A program made the position numbers and the translations under genes. A stretch of DNA of 64,000 nucleotides. Origin: JANNWF01 sp052390415. Lineage in GTDB: Bacteria > Pseudomonadota > Gammaproteobacteria > Xanthomonadales > Xanthomonadaceae. Below, piece after piece: positions 21,032-29,646 of the stretch (position 1 is its first letter; every line of letters begins with the position of its first letter). Location: the NCBI GenBank assembly GCA_052390415.1, contig JBQTGY010000027.1:1-64000 (forward strand). Direction: 5' to 3'. The notes under the pieces were generated by a model. It searched no databases. It had not been told where the DNA came from and saw nothing but the letters and a program-made list of their open reading frames with translations.

Positions 21032-21337
21032 ATGACTAAGCATATGGTTTTGGCGGCAATGACCGCCATTTTGGCTTCGGCATGCTCGCCGGGCGGCAGT
21101 TCTTCAGCCTCCGATGCTGCGCAAGGCGGCGGGCTGTCCACCAGCGAATGCCAAGCAATGGTCGACAAGAGCCGGGAACTGTCCGGCATGCCGGCGGATG
21201 CCTTCGTCGAAGCTGCAGAACAAGCCGTGCAGCAGTGCGACGCCTCCACTTCGGTATCGCGTGGCGACTACGACTGTGCGATGGCAGCCTCGACCATGCA
21301 AGACTTCCAAAACTGCAGGATCGACGTCCTCAACTGA
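21032..21337 (+). CDS. Small lipoprotein
   Basis: 101 residues. A lipoprotein signal sequence MTKHMVLAAMTAILASAC has its lipobox ending LASAC. A Ser/Gly linker follows, then a short helical domain with four cysteines (residues including SECQAM, QQCDAS, YDCAMA, NCRID), suggesting two disulfides in the periplasm. Upstream of glutaminase by only 9 bases, so probably co-transcribed. Family not recognised. Confidence 0.65.
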   Translation: MTKHMVLAAMTAILASACSPGGSSSASDAAQGGGLSTSECQAMVDKSRELSGMPADAFVEAAEQAVQQCDASTSVSRGDYDCAMAASTMQDFQNCRIDVLN

Positions 21338-21346
21338 AGCTCGCAT

Positions 21347-22282
21347 ATGAACCCAGCCGGCCAGCCATCGATGAACTACACCGAACTTCTGCAATCCATC
21401 ATCGATGAGCTGAGCCCGCTGCGTGGCAGTGGTCAGGTGGCGGATTACATTCCGCCACTCAAGCGTGTGGATCCGAACCAATTCGGAATGGCGCTGGTCA
21501 CGGTGGATGGCAAGCTGCATGTGGCGGGTGATGCCGATACGCGCTTCTCCATCCAGAGCATTTCCAAGGTCTTTGCACTGACCTTGGCGATGCAGCACGC
21601 GCGCGATGACCTGTGGACACGTCTCGGTCGCGAGCCCTCGGGCACGCGTTTCAATTCGCTGGTGCAGCTGGAACATGAGCGCGGCATCCCTCGTAATCCG
21701 TTCATCAATGCCGGCGCGCTGGTGGTGACCGACGTGATCCTGGAAGCGCTGGCTGATGCCAAGGGCACCTTTCTCGATTTGTTGCGTGATCTCAGCGATG
21801 CAGCCGATGCCGACTTCGACATCGAGGTCGCCGAAGGTGAACGCGATACCGGCTTCACCAATACCGCCATGGCGTGGTTCATCAAGAGCTTCGGCAATCT
21901 GCGTGGCGATCCGCAGGCGGTGCTGGATGCCTACTTTCATCATTGTGCGATGGCGTTGACCTGCAGCGAACTCGCGCGCGCCGGGCTGTTTCTGGCCAAC
22001 GGCGGTTGCACACCGGACGGCACCTGCATGCTCAGCCCACAGCAGACCAAACGCGTCAACGCGCTGATGATGACCTGCGGTGCTTACGACGCGGTCGGCG
22101 ACTTTGCGTTCCGGGTCGGTTTGCCCGCCAAGAGTGGTGTCGGCGGCGGCATCCTCGCCGTGTTGCCGCAGCACTTCAGCGTCTGCGTCTGGTCGCCCGG
22201 CCTCGACGCGACCGGTAATTCCTTGCTCGGGATTCGCGCGCTGGAACGGCTTACGGCACGTACCGGGTTGTCGGTCTTTTAG
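21347..22282 (+). CDS. glsA: Glutaminase
   Basis: Hydrolyses L-glutamine to glutamate and ammonia. The serine-beta-lactamase-like glutaminase fold is shown by the SxxK motif in 'RFSIQSISKVFAL', by 'NPFINAGALVV', 'GFTNTAMAWF' and 'GVGGGILAV'. 311 residues from ATG 21347; the internal ATG 21371 (MNYTELLQ) gives a 303-residue protein closer to the usual N-terminus, and neither has a strong ribosome site. PII lies 5 kb away, but no direct link is seen. Confidence 0.93.
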   Translation: MNPAGQPSMNYTELLQSIIDELSPLRGSGQVADYIPPLKRVDPNQFGMALVTVDGKLHVAGDADTRFSIQSISKVFALTLAMQHARDDLWTRLGREPSGTRFNSLVQLEHERGIPRNPFINAGALVVTDVILEALADAKGTFLDLLRDLSDAADADFDIEVAEGERDTGFTNTAMAWFIKSFGNLRGDPQAVLDAYFHHCAMALTCSELARAGLFLANGGCTPDGTCMLSPQQTKRVNALMMTCGAYDAVGDFAFRVGLPAKSGVGGGILAVLPQHFSVCVWSPGLDATGNSLLGIRALERLTARTGLSVF

Positions 22283-22447
22283 CCGCTGCACCGACCGCGA
22301 CGTTTGCGGGGGTGGGCACGTCAGGCCTGCGCTCCGGGCATCGGCAAAACAAGGTTCGGCGCACGGAGCGCGCTTCTACACGACAGTACTTGTCATCCGC
22401 AAGCCTGATTCGTAAGCTGCGGGTGACCAAAACCGAGAGAACGCGCA

Positions 22448-22969
22448 ATGAAAACACATATTTTGCTGGCCGCCATCCTGGGCGTTTTCTCGCTGTCGGC
22501 GCAGGCCAATCTGATGGGTCCTGCCGAGCCGTCAACGCTGGAAGAGCGCGCCAATGCGCGGGCGGCAGGCATCACTGATGCAGAGGCGTTCGTGCAGGAA
22601 ATCGATCAAACGCTGGAGTTGGCAAGGGCCGGCGACTATGGCCGCTTGAAGCGTGGTGACATCAGCCGCATGAACAGGGCCCGTGACGTGATCGCTGAGC
22701 TGCTCGAGGGCCACGGCAGCGCGTTGGAACTGCCACCGGAAGAGCGCATCGATCTTTACAACGCGCAGGAAACGCTCACCGCCGCGATACGTAACGACGA
22801 CAAGAATCGTAAGGTCTGCAAGCTCGAGGCGGTCACCGGCAGTCGCTTGGCGAAAACCGAATGCATGACGGTGGCCGAGCGCGAAGAGCGCGCACTGCGT
22901 GCTCGCGAGGAAACAGAAGAGCAAATTCGCACAATTTGCATTCCGGGTGTCGAGGGCAATCCCTGCTGA
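22448..22969 (+). CDS. Secreted helical protein of unknown function
   Basis: 173 residues with a clear signal peptide (MKTHILLAAILGVFSLSAQA). The mature part is mostly helical and charged: 'GDISRMNRARDVIAELLEGHG', 'REERALRAREETEEQIRTICIP' (in part RALRAREETEEQIR). Cysteines occur in VCKLEA, TECMT, RTICIP and at the C-terminus. I recognise no family. An intrinsic terminator follows at 23092-23132. Confidence 0.65.
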   Translation: MKTHILLAAILGVFSLSAQANLMGPAEPSTLEERANARAAGITDAEAFVQEIDQTLELARAGDYGRLKRGDISRMNRARDVIAELLEGHGSALELPPEERIDLYNAQETLTAAIRNDDKNRKVCKLEAVTGSRLAKTECMTVAEREERALRAREETEEQIRTICIPGVEGNPC

Positions 22970-23091
22970 AGTCGGCCAGATACAAGCGTCATCTGCGCCT
23001 GCGCGGTGGCGCTTAGCCGCATGCCCGGATAACCGCAGAGCGCGTCAAGCGCAAGACGCAGCGCTTAACGCTTCGAACAGAGAGCGTTGAA

Positions 23092-23132
23092 GCAAACGGC
23101 CGGAGCAGATCGTTTCGGCCGTTTGCGTTTTT
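23092..23132 (+). terminator. Rho-independent terminator
   Basis: An 11-bp stem GCAAACGGCCG / CGGCCGTTTGC with a 13-base loop, followed by GTTTTT. It ends the unit of the secreted helical protein and sits just before the 3' end of convergent aceA. Confidence 0.85.
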
Positions 23133-23159
23133 GCAATCTCTTGATCGGGAAGCTGCGAA

Positions 23160-24458
23160 TCAGGCGGCCGTCTTTTCCTCATGGAACTGCTCTTCTTCGG
23201 TCGAGCCTTTCAGTGCGGTCGTCGAGGATTTGCCGCCCTGGATGGTCTGGGTAACCGCATCGAAATAGCCGGTGCCGACTTCGCGCTGGTGCTTGACCGC
23301 GGTGAAGCCACGCTCGGCCGCCGCGAACTCCGCTTCCTGCAACTCGACGAAGGCGCTCATCTGCCGGCGCGCATAGCCGTGCGCCAGGTTGAACATGCCG
23401 TAGTTCAGCGAGTGGAAGCCGGCCAGAGTGATGAACTGGAATTTGTAGCCGTAGGTGGCGATTTCCTTCTGGAACTTGGCGATGGTGGCGTCGTCGAGAT
23501 TCTTCTTCCAGTTGAAACTCGGCGAGCAGTTGTAGGCCAGCATCTTGCCGGGGAACCTGGCGTGGATGGCTTCGGCAAACTTGCGCGCGAATTCGAGATC
23601 CGGTTTGCCGGTTTCGCACCACACCAGATCGGCATAAGGCGCGTAGGCAAGTCCACGTGAGATGGCTTGGTCGAGACCATTGTTGGTCTTGTAGAAACCT
23701 TCCATGGTCCGCTCGCCGGTGCAGAAGGCGGTGTCATTGGGATCGATGTCGGAGGTAAGCAGATCGGCTGCTTCGGCGTCGGTGCGCGCAACGATCAAGG
23801 TCGGCACACCCATGACGTCCGCCGCCAGACGCGCGGCAACCAGCTTCTCGACCGCTTCGCGGGTCGGAACCAGCACCTTGCCGCCCATGTGACCGCACTT
23901 CTTCACCGAGGCGAGCTGGTCTTCGAAATGCACGCCGGCGGCACCGGCTTCGATCATGCCCTTCATCAGCTCGAACGCGTTCAACACACCACCGAAGCCG
24001 GCTTCCGCATCGGCCACGATCGGCTGCAAAAAGTCGACGTCACCGCTGCCTTCACTGGTCTGGATCTGATCCGCACGCAGCAGGGTGTTGTTGATCCGCT
24101 TGACCACGGCCGGCACCGAGTCGGCCGGGTACAGCGACTGGTCGGGATACATCTGGCTACCGAGGTTGGCGTCCGCAGCGACTTGCCAACCAGACAGATA
24201 GATTGCCTTCAGGCCAGCCTTGACCTGCTGCATGGCCTGATTGCCCGTGAGTGCGCCGAGCGCGTTGACGAAGGGCTCGCTGTGCAGCGACTTCCACAAT
24301 TTCTCCGCACCAATCCGCGCCAGCGAATGTTCGATATGCACCGAGCCACGAAGGCGCACCACGTCCTGCGCCGTGTAGCCGCGGGTGATGCCTTTCCAGC
24401 GCGGGTTGTTGTTCCAGTCAAGTTGCAGTTGTTCGGCGGTGGGGAGTGAGTTTTTCAT
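23160..24458 (-). CDS. aceA: Isocitrate lyase
   Basis: Splits isocitrate into glyoxylate and succinate, the first step of the glyoxylate bypass for growth on acetate or fatty acids. 432 residues, standard for the bacterial short form. The catalytic loop KKCGH is present near residue 186 ('LASVKKCGHMGGKVLVPT'), with 'LSGWQVAADANLGSQMYPDQSLYP' (in part GWQVAADAN), 'VEDQ'-like 'GVHFEDQLA' and 'NCSPSFNWK'. Downstream of aceB on the same strand, separated by 240 bases of REP repeats, so the two may be one unit with mRNA processing between. Confidence 0.97.
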   Translation of the reverse strand: MKNSLPTAEQLQLDWNNNPRWKGITRGYTAQDVVRLRGSVHIEHSLARIGAEKLWKSLHSEPFVNALGALTGNQAMQQVKAGLKAIYLSGWQVAADANLGSQMYPDQSLYPADSVPAVVKRINNTLLRADQIQTSEGSGDVDFLQPIVADAEAGFGGVLNAFELMKGMIEAGAAGVHFEDQLASVKKCGHMGGKVLVPTREAVEKLVAARLAADVMGVPTLIVARTDAEAADLLTSDIDPNDTAFCTGERTMEGFYKTNNGLDQAISRGLAYAPYADLVWCETGKPDLEFARKFAEAIHARFPGKMLAYNCSPSFNWKKNLDDATIAKFQKEIATYGYKFQFITLAGFHSLNYGMFNLAHGYARRQMSAFVELQEAEFAAAERGFTAVKHQREVGTGYFDAVTQTIQGGKSSTTALKGSTEEEQFHEEKTAA

Positions 24459-24485
24459 GGTGGGGCCTTTTGACGTGGGAGGGTT

Positions 24486-24690
24486 CGGCTTTGCTCCCCT
24501 CTCCCTTCGGGAGAGAGAGGCGGGGATGAGGGCTTTGCTCCCCTCTCCCCTCGGGAGTGGGGTCGGGGGTGAGGGTACGGGTCATGCGAGGAGTAAAGCG
24601 TTGGAAAGGCTAGTCGGGCGTTGGTGGCGGGTCGTACCCTCACTCCAACCCCTCTCCCCTCGGGAGAGGGGCTTCAAAGTGGGAGAGAGG
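24486..24690. repeat. CTCTCCC-type REP cluster
   Basis: At least three copies of a palindrome of the type CCCCTCTCCCCTCGGGAG with GTACCCTCAC or GTGAGGGTAC arms, at about 24495-24530, 24540-24579 (one orientation) and 24634-24672 (opposite). They fill the aceB-aceA gap and can fold into long hairpins. Confidence 0.8.
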
Positions 24691-24698
24691 GGCTGGCT

Positions 24699-26297
24699 TT
24701 ATGCCAGCCGCGCATACGCCGGCAAGGTAATGAAGTCGGCAAGTTCTGACGCGTGCGTCAGCTCACCAAGCAGCTTGACCGCCTCAGGAATTCGAGACTG
24801 TCCCGGCATACCCGATTCCGGCAGGCGTTCGGCAACACCCGAGAGCGCCAAATCAAACAAGGCAAAGTTGATTGAAGTTCCGTCGTCGAGCAGCAAGCCA
24901 CCCACGTGCAACCACTGCCACAACTGCACCCGCGAGATCTCCGCGGTGGCGGCGTCCTCCATCAGGTGATGAATCGGCACGCAGCCAAGACCATCCAGCC
25001 AAGCGGCGAGATAGCGCACACAGACGTCGATGTTGTTCAAGAAGCCGAGGCGAGAAATACTGCCTGTCGCCGGCGCGATCAATGCATCGCGATCTGCCAA
25101 CACGTCGAGGCGAGGCTTGCTGGCGACCTGGTTCGCCGCCGGCATGTGTTCATCAAAGATCGTCTGCGCAATCGGAATCAACCCCGGATGCGCCACCCAG
25201 GTGCCGTCGTGTCCGGCCGTCGCTTCGCGCAACTTGTCGGCACGCACCCGGGTCATCGCGGCTTCGTTGGCGACCGGATCACTGCTGATCGGAATCTGCG
25301 CCGCCATGCCGCCCATCGCGTGCGCACCACGCCGATGACAGGTGCGAATCAACAGCTCCGAATAGGCCTTCAGAAAGGTCACCGTCATCGGAATCTGGCT
25401 GCGTTCGGGCAGCACCCGATCCGAATGGCGGCGGAAGGTCTTGATGTAGGAAAAGATGTAGTCCCAGCGCCCGCAGTTGAGACCCACGATGCGGCCACGC
25501 AGCGCGTGCAGAATCTCGTCCATCTCGAACGCGGCGGGCAGCGTCTCGATCAATACGGTCACTTTCATGGTGCCGATGGGCAGGCCGAGACGCACCTCGA
25601 TGAAGGTCATCGCCTCGTCCCATAACGCGGCCTCTTCCATCGCTTGCAGCTTGGGCAAGTAGAAGTAAGGACCACGATCTCGGCTGTGCAAGGCGCGCCC
25701 GTTGTGCAGGGCAAACAGCGCAAGATCGAACAGGCTGGCAGACGAGCGCTGCTCGTCGACCAGCACGTGTTTTTCATCGAGGTGCCAACCGCGTGGGCGC
25801 ACCAACAACACCGTGCTGGCGTCGGCCTTCAGCGCGTAGTGCTTGCCGGTCTCGCTGGTCATTGTGATGTCGCCAGCCACGGCATCGCGCAGATTGACTT
25901 GGCCATCGATCAGATTGGGCCAGGTCGGGCTGGTGGAATCCTCGAAGTCCGCCATGAACATCTTGGCGTCCGAGTTGAGCGCGTTGATGATCATCTTGCG
26001 ATCTACCGGCCCGGTGATCTCGACGCGGCGGTCTTGCAGCGCGGCGGGCACCGGAGCCACGGCCCAGTCAGCGGCGCGGATGGCGCGCGTATCGGCGCGG
26101 AAGTCCGGCAACTCGCCGGCATCGAAGCGTTGCTGGCGCGCCTGTCGGGCGGCGAGCAGGTTCAGTCGGGTCGGATTGAAACGTCGATGCAGCTCGGATA
26201 ACAGGTCCAATGCGGCCGGCGTGAGGATCTCGTCCACGCCAGCGGTTGCAGTGGCTTCGATACGGATTCCGCTCGCTTGTTTCATCACTGCAACCAT
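24699..26297 (-). CDS. aceB: Malate synthase A
   Basis: Condenses glyoxylate with acetyl-CoA to malate, the second step of the bypass. 532 residues from ATG 26297 (533 in E. coli), with a GGAG site 8 bases upstream. Motifs: 'MFMADFEDSTSPTWPNLIDGQ' (in part MADFEDSTSPTW), 'RPRGWHLDE', 'ETLPAAFEMDEIL' and 'GRWDYIFSYIK' around the catalytic Arg/Asp residues. An upstream GTG extension to 26315 is unlikely. The divergent LysR-type gene probably controls it. Confidence 0.96.
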   Translation of the reverse strand: MVAVMKQASGIRIEATATAGVDEILTPAALDLLSELHRRFNPTRLNLLAARQARQQRFDAGELPDFRADTRAIRAADWAVAPVPAALQDRRVEITGPVDRKMIINALNSDAKMFMADFEDSTSPTWPNLIDGQVNLRDAVAGDITMTSETGKHYALKADASTVLLVRPRGWHLDEKHVLVDEQRSSASLFDLALFALHNGRALHSRDRGPYFYLPKLQAMEEAALWDEAMTFIEVRLGLPIGTMKVTVLIETLPAAFEMDEILHALRGRIVGLNCGRWDYIFSYIKTFRRHSDRVLPERSQIPMTVTFLKAYSELLIRTCHRRGAHAMGGMAAQIPISSDPVANEAAMTRVRADKLREATAGHDGTWVAHPGLIPIAQTIFDEHMPAANQVASKPRLDVLADRDALIAPATGSISRLGFLNNIDVCVRYLAAWLDGLGCVPIHHLMEDAATAEISRVQLWQWLHVGGLLLDDGTSINFALFDLALSGVAERLPESGMPGQSRIPEAVKLLGELTHASELADFITLPAYARLA

Positions 26298-26381
26298 CGA
26301 CGTTCTCCGCTGCACTGCAACATTCGGGCATTGACCATAGTCCTCTGTCTCGACTATCGCAAAGACAAATGTTTCAATGAT

Positions 26382-26404
26382 TAGTATTTGCTTCGTTAAT
26401 ACTA
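26382..26404. promoter_or_regulatory. Candidate LysR-type operator
   Basis: TAGTATT and AATACTA in inverted orientation around a 9-base spacer, a layout typical of LysR-regulator recognition sites. It is 85 bases upstream of aceB and lies in an AT-rich patch between the divergent genes. Inferred to bind the neighbouring regulator. Confidence 0.5.
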
Positions 26405-26464
26405 GTGTGAAATCAGATGTCTAAGATGCCGGCCATGACGAATATGAGTGCTTTGGGGCGGGTT

Positions 26465-26572
26465 GTACCCTCACCCCAACCCCTCTCCCGAGGGGAGAGG
26501 GGCTCAAGAGCTGCGAGTCCGCGCATCAAAGCCCCACTCCCCTCGGGAGAGGGGTTGGGGTGAGGGTACGAC
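26465..26572. repeat. Inverted CTCTCCC-type REP pair
   Basis: Two units face each other: 26465-26503 (GTACCCTCACCCCAACCCCT then CTCCCGAGGGGAG) and 26531-26570 (CTCCCCTCGGGAG then GGGGTTGGGGTGAGGGTAC). Each is a palindrome and the pair forms a longer stem. Same family as the copies between aceB and aceA. Confidence 0.8.
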
Positions 26573-26599
26573 CTCGCCTGACACATCAACCACCGTCTT

Positions 26600-27553
26600 A
26601 TGCCCTCCCGCCCCCACTACTACAAAGGCAACCGCATCAAGCAGCTGCGCGCGTTCTGTCACGCGGCGCGATTGGGTTCGGTGACGCGCGCGGCGGAGGC
26701 CTTGTTCTTGAGCCAGCCGGCGGTCAGCCTGCAACTGGGTGCGCTGGAACGCGAACTGAAGGTGCGCCTGTTTGATCGCATCGGCCGGCGTTTGAGCATG
26801 ACCCGCGAGGGCCAGGCGCTATACGAACTGGCACGGCCCTTGGTCGATGGCATCGATGGCATCGATGGCGAATTTCGCGGCCGTTTGAAAGGCATGGACG
26901 CCGGCGAACTCAACATTGCGGCGGGCTCATCCACGATCCTGTACTTGCTGCCGCCATTGGTGGCCGCGTTTCGCGAAGCCTATCCGCAGGTGCAACTGAA
27001 GTTGCACAACGTCACCGGCGTCGATGGCTTGGCGCGCATTCGATCCGATGAGGTCGATCTCGCCGTGGGTTCGATGCTCGATGTGCCCAATGACATCGAC
27101 TATGCCGCCACGCATAGTTTTGATCCGATGTTGATCACCCCATTGGAACATCCGCTGGCCAAACGCTCGGCGCTGGCACTCACCGACATCTCGCCCTATG
27201 GCTTGATCCTGCCGCCCAAGCGTCTGACCACCTATCGCTTGGTCGATCTGGTGTTTCAACAGCGTCGCGTGCCTTACACCGTGGCGCTGGAAATCGGCGG
27301 CTGGGAAGTCATCAAACAATACGTCGCGATGGGCCTGGGCATCTCCATCGTCACCGGCATCTGCCTGACCGAAACCGACCGCAGCGTGCTCGCCATCCGC
27401 AACCTGCGCGAGTTCTTCCCACCGCGCAGCTACGGCATCGTCATCCGCAAAGGCAAATATCTGAGCCCACACGCACGCGCATTTGTGGACTTGGTGAAGC
27501 CGGAGTTGTTTACCCGCCGCGATTATTTTGAGGGTGGAGCGTCGGAGCGGTGA
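26600..27553 (+). CDS. LysR-family transcriptional regulator (CysB-like)
   Basis: 317 residues. An N-terminal winged helix-turn-helix ('IKQLRAFCHAARLGSVTRAAEALFLSQPAVSLQLGALE', in part GSVTRAAEALFLSQPAVS) precedes a periplasmic-binding-like effector domain ('IAAGSSTILYLLPPLVAAF', 'YVAMGLGISIVTGICL'). Divergent from aceB, with a LysR-like inverted repeat between. By the usual habit of divergent LysR genes it likely controls the glyoxylate bypass and itself. Effector unknown. Confidence 0.9.
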   Translation: MPSRPHYYKGNRIKQLRAFCHAARLGSVTRAAEALFLSQPAVSLQLGALERELKVRLFDRIGRRLSMTREGQALYELARPLVDGIDGIDGEFRGRLKGMDAGELNIAAGSSTILYLLPPLVAAFREAYPQVQLKLHNVTGVDGLARIRSDEVDLAVGSMLDVPNDIDYAATHSFDPMLITPLEHPLAKRSALALTDISPYGLILPPKRLTTYRLVDLVFQQRRVPYTVALEIGGWEVIKQYVAMGLGISIVTGICLTETDRSVLAIRNLREFFPPRSYGIVIRKGKYLSPHARAFVDLVKPELFTRRDYFEGGASER

Positions 27554-27605
27554 CGAGGCGCTCGGATTGGGGCATCACCGGAATTCCACGGCCACCCGTA
27601 CGACC

Positions 27606-28580
27606 TCAATTGCCGGCATTGGGAGCCGGCATGTCCGGAGTCGGAGACTTTGCGGTAGGCAGTGCGGCAGCGGTTGCCAGGCTGATGACAGTCACCGCAT
27701 CCCCGCGTTGCCGCAGCAAGGCCATGTGTTCAGTCTGCTTCCATAGTCGACCAGAGAAGCGACGCGAGACTCCGCCGACCGGCACGTCAACAAACTCTTT
27801 CCGTTTAGCCGCTTCGGGAAACTCCTCTTCGGCCAAGGCCAAATTGAGCAGGGTCGTCACAGCCAAATGCATTTCCTTACGCAGGATCCTTGCGTCGTCG
27901 GCTGTCCAGTAAGCAATGGGCTCTTCGCCTTCTGGAACTACGGTGCCGACATAAACCAGGTCACGCACGCTGCGCACGCGATGCCGCTGGCGTGAGAGTT
28001 CGTAGCGGCGAGCACTGAATCCAATAATCAATTGACGATCATCAATCCCAAGCGCCACCAAGGGTCGCCGCACCTCGACTTCGGCGGACTGAATGATGAG
28101 TGCGTGCGGAGCGTCCACTTCGGCGCGCGCACGCTGCAGATGGCCCGGCGCGGCACGCAGCAACTCGACCGTTTTCGCGACCTGCAACCCGTGGCTTGCC
28201 AGTTCGTCTTGCAGGACCTGCCGCCACAGTTTGCGCAGCCACTCTTCCTGCTCAAGCACCTGTTTCAAATTGGCGAGCGGCGCATTTCTGGCGCGTTGCT
28301 TGGCATCCTGCTGTGCACCCGCCACAACCAGGGCACCAAACGGTCCGCCGACCAGTTGCCCGGCGGAGAGTGCGGCTGAATTTCCCAGTGCCTTGCCGAG
28401 ACTCGGGGGGGCCCACATTCGCGAGCCACCATCCAGTGCCTCGGGCTCGGCATTGGCCATCTGCAGTGATCCGTTGAGCTCACTGGCAGTCGAGTCGAGG
28501 AGTATCAAAATGGATTCGCCCGCTGGACAGGACGTGGACAGCACAAGGCAGAAAAGGATGAAGATGCAGCGCGAAAACAT
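27606..28580 (-). CDS. Secreted protein of unknown function
   Basis: 324 residues from ATG 28580, beginning with a signal peptide (MFSRCIFILFCLVLSTSCPAGES). Then come a short beta/alpha start 'ILILLDSTASELNGSLQ', a Gly/Ala-rich hydrophobic segment 'GQLVGGPFGALVVAG', and a helical region with 'ILRKEMHLAVTTLLNLAL'. The region 'LVYVGTVVPEGEEPIAYWTADD' (in part VVPEGEEPIAYWTADD) suggests a beta domain. No family recognised. The frame is open to 28667, but the added residues precede the signal peptide. Confidence 0.6.
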   Translation of the reverse strand: MFSRCIFILFCLVLSTSCPAGESILILLDSTASELNGSLQMANAEPEALDGGSRMWAPPSLGKALGNSAALSAGQLVGGPFGALVVAGAQQDAKQRARNAPLANLKQVLEQEEWLRKLWRQVLQDELASHGLQVAKTVELLRAAPGHLQRARAEVDAPHALIIQSAEVEVRRPLVALGIDDRQLIIGFSARRYELSRQRHRVRSVRDLVYVGTVVPEGEEPIAYWTADDARILRKEMHLAVTTLLNLALAEEEFPEAAKRKEFVDVPVGGVSRRFSGRLWKQTEHMALLRQRGDAVTVISLATAAALPTAKSPTPDMPAPNAGN

Positions 28581-29028
28581 CGGCCGACCGCCAGCGAAAA
28601 AGGGCGCGAAGTGTGACTGCTCATCCCGCATTGCACAACCGAATCGCGGCGTGAGCCGCAAACACACCTACGGCAGGATTGGGCTGCTCCCGTGCTCAGC
28701 GAGCGAACTCGGGTTGGCTCAGGCAAGTCCAAAAAACCTGTTGGCACGCCAGCGGCCTGCCAACAGGCCGAGTCTTGAGTCCGTGCCACGCTGGCGTCGA
28801 CATGGGTAGAAGACAAAAGCTCCTCGGGGGAGAGGGCAGCACCGGCTCAGACGCGCTGTAACGTGGTCAACGATAGGCGGGGCATGCACTCATTTCGGTA
28901 CGCCCACGCACACATCTCGGCAGCGGGCTGAGCAACCGTTCAACGCAGCCGAGCGAGTAGCGATGGGCTTTTCACAGGCGCTGCTGCACACACGCAGTGA
29001 ATGCAACCCTTGCTTTGCACCGGCTGAC
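28581..29028. other. Intergenic region, no gene seen
   Basis: 448 bases between the unknown secreted protein and the acyltransferase gene, both on the minus strand. It contains a minus-strand intrinsic terminator at 28731-28767. The 260 bases between the acyltransferase stop and this hairpin could be a long 3' UTR or a 3'-derived small RNA. No tRNA, 6S, SRP or tmRNA signature was found. Confidence 0.5.
28731..28767 (-). terminator. Intrinsic terminator (minus strand)
   Basis: On the minus strand CCTGTTGGCA, an 11-base loop and TGCCAACAGG are followed directly by six T. The 10-bp perfect stem plus U6 is a strong terminator for the acyltransferase-arfB unit. Confidence 0.8.
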
Positions 29029-29646
29029 TCACACTCCGCGGTGTTTACCCCTATGCGGCGCGTAAATCGCGCGCAGGCGAGCAAGGTCGGCGTCGACGTC
29101 ATCGGTCAATTCGACCAGCGGGCCGAGGCCAATGGTGCGGTCGGGGTAATGAAACCAGGCACACAACACCGGCACATCGGCGCGGCGGGCGATGTGCCAG
29201 AAACCGGTTTTCCAGCGGGCAACGTGACGGCGGGTGCCTTCGGGGGCAAGTGCAAACCACATGCGTTCGCTGCTCTGCATGCGGCCGGCGATTTGCTGCG
29301 CAATTCCACCCGGCGCCTTGCGATCAATCGGAATGCCGCCGAGCCAACGCAGTACCCAACCGACCGGGCCGATGAAGGCCTCGCGCTTGGCCATGAACAC
29401 CAGTTCGATGCCCAAGGCCAACTTCACCGCCAGACCCCAGATCGCATCCCAAGCTGAGGAATGCGGGGCGGCGATGATGACCAGCCGCGGCAAGTCCGGA
29501 AACTCGCCAACCACGCGCCAGCCGCCGATGCGCAGAATGCCGCGACCCAGCGCCTTCGCGAAGGCACCTCTTCTTTTTGGTGCTTGCGGTGGCAAGTCCG
29601 GTAGCGGCGGTAGTGCGCCTTTCGCTGAGCCCGAGTTCGAACTCAT
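29029..29646 (-). CDS. 1-acyl-glycerol-3-phosphate acyltransferase-like protein
   Basis: A 205-residue PlsC-type acyltransferase. The HX4D catalytic motif is in 'IAAPHSSAWDAIWG'. The substrate motif EGTR appears as 'APEGTRRHVARWKTGFWHIA' (in part APEGTRRH). 'GGIPIDR' forms the third block and 'VPVLCAWFHY' the fourth. Likely transfers acyl chains to a lysophospholipid at the inner membrane. Its start overlaps the arfB stop by 4 bases (ATGA), so translation is coupled. Confidence 0.85.
   Translation of the reverse strand: MSSNSGSAKGALPPLPDLPPQAPKRRGAFAKALGRGILRIGGWRVVGEFPDLPRLVIIAAPHSSAWDAIWGLAVKLALGIELVFMAKREAFIGPVGWVLRWLGGIPIDRKAPGGIAQQIAGRMQSSERMWFALAPEGTRRHVARWKTGFWHIARRADVPVLCAWFHYPDRTIGLGPLVELTDDVDADLARLRAIYAPHRGKHRGV

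Larger units (their letters stand above)
26298..26599. other. aceB/lysR divergent regulatory region
   Basis: No gene. The half near aceB is unusually AT-rich for this window and holds the 7-bp inverted repeat at 26382-26404. The half near the LysR gene is taken up by an inverted REP pair at 26465-26572. Confidence 0.65.

Noticed and set aside
28731..29028. tRNA, 6S, SRP or tmRNA gene
   Set aside because: No cloverleaf, no TTCGA arm, no diagnostic conserved motif of these RNAs was found here.
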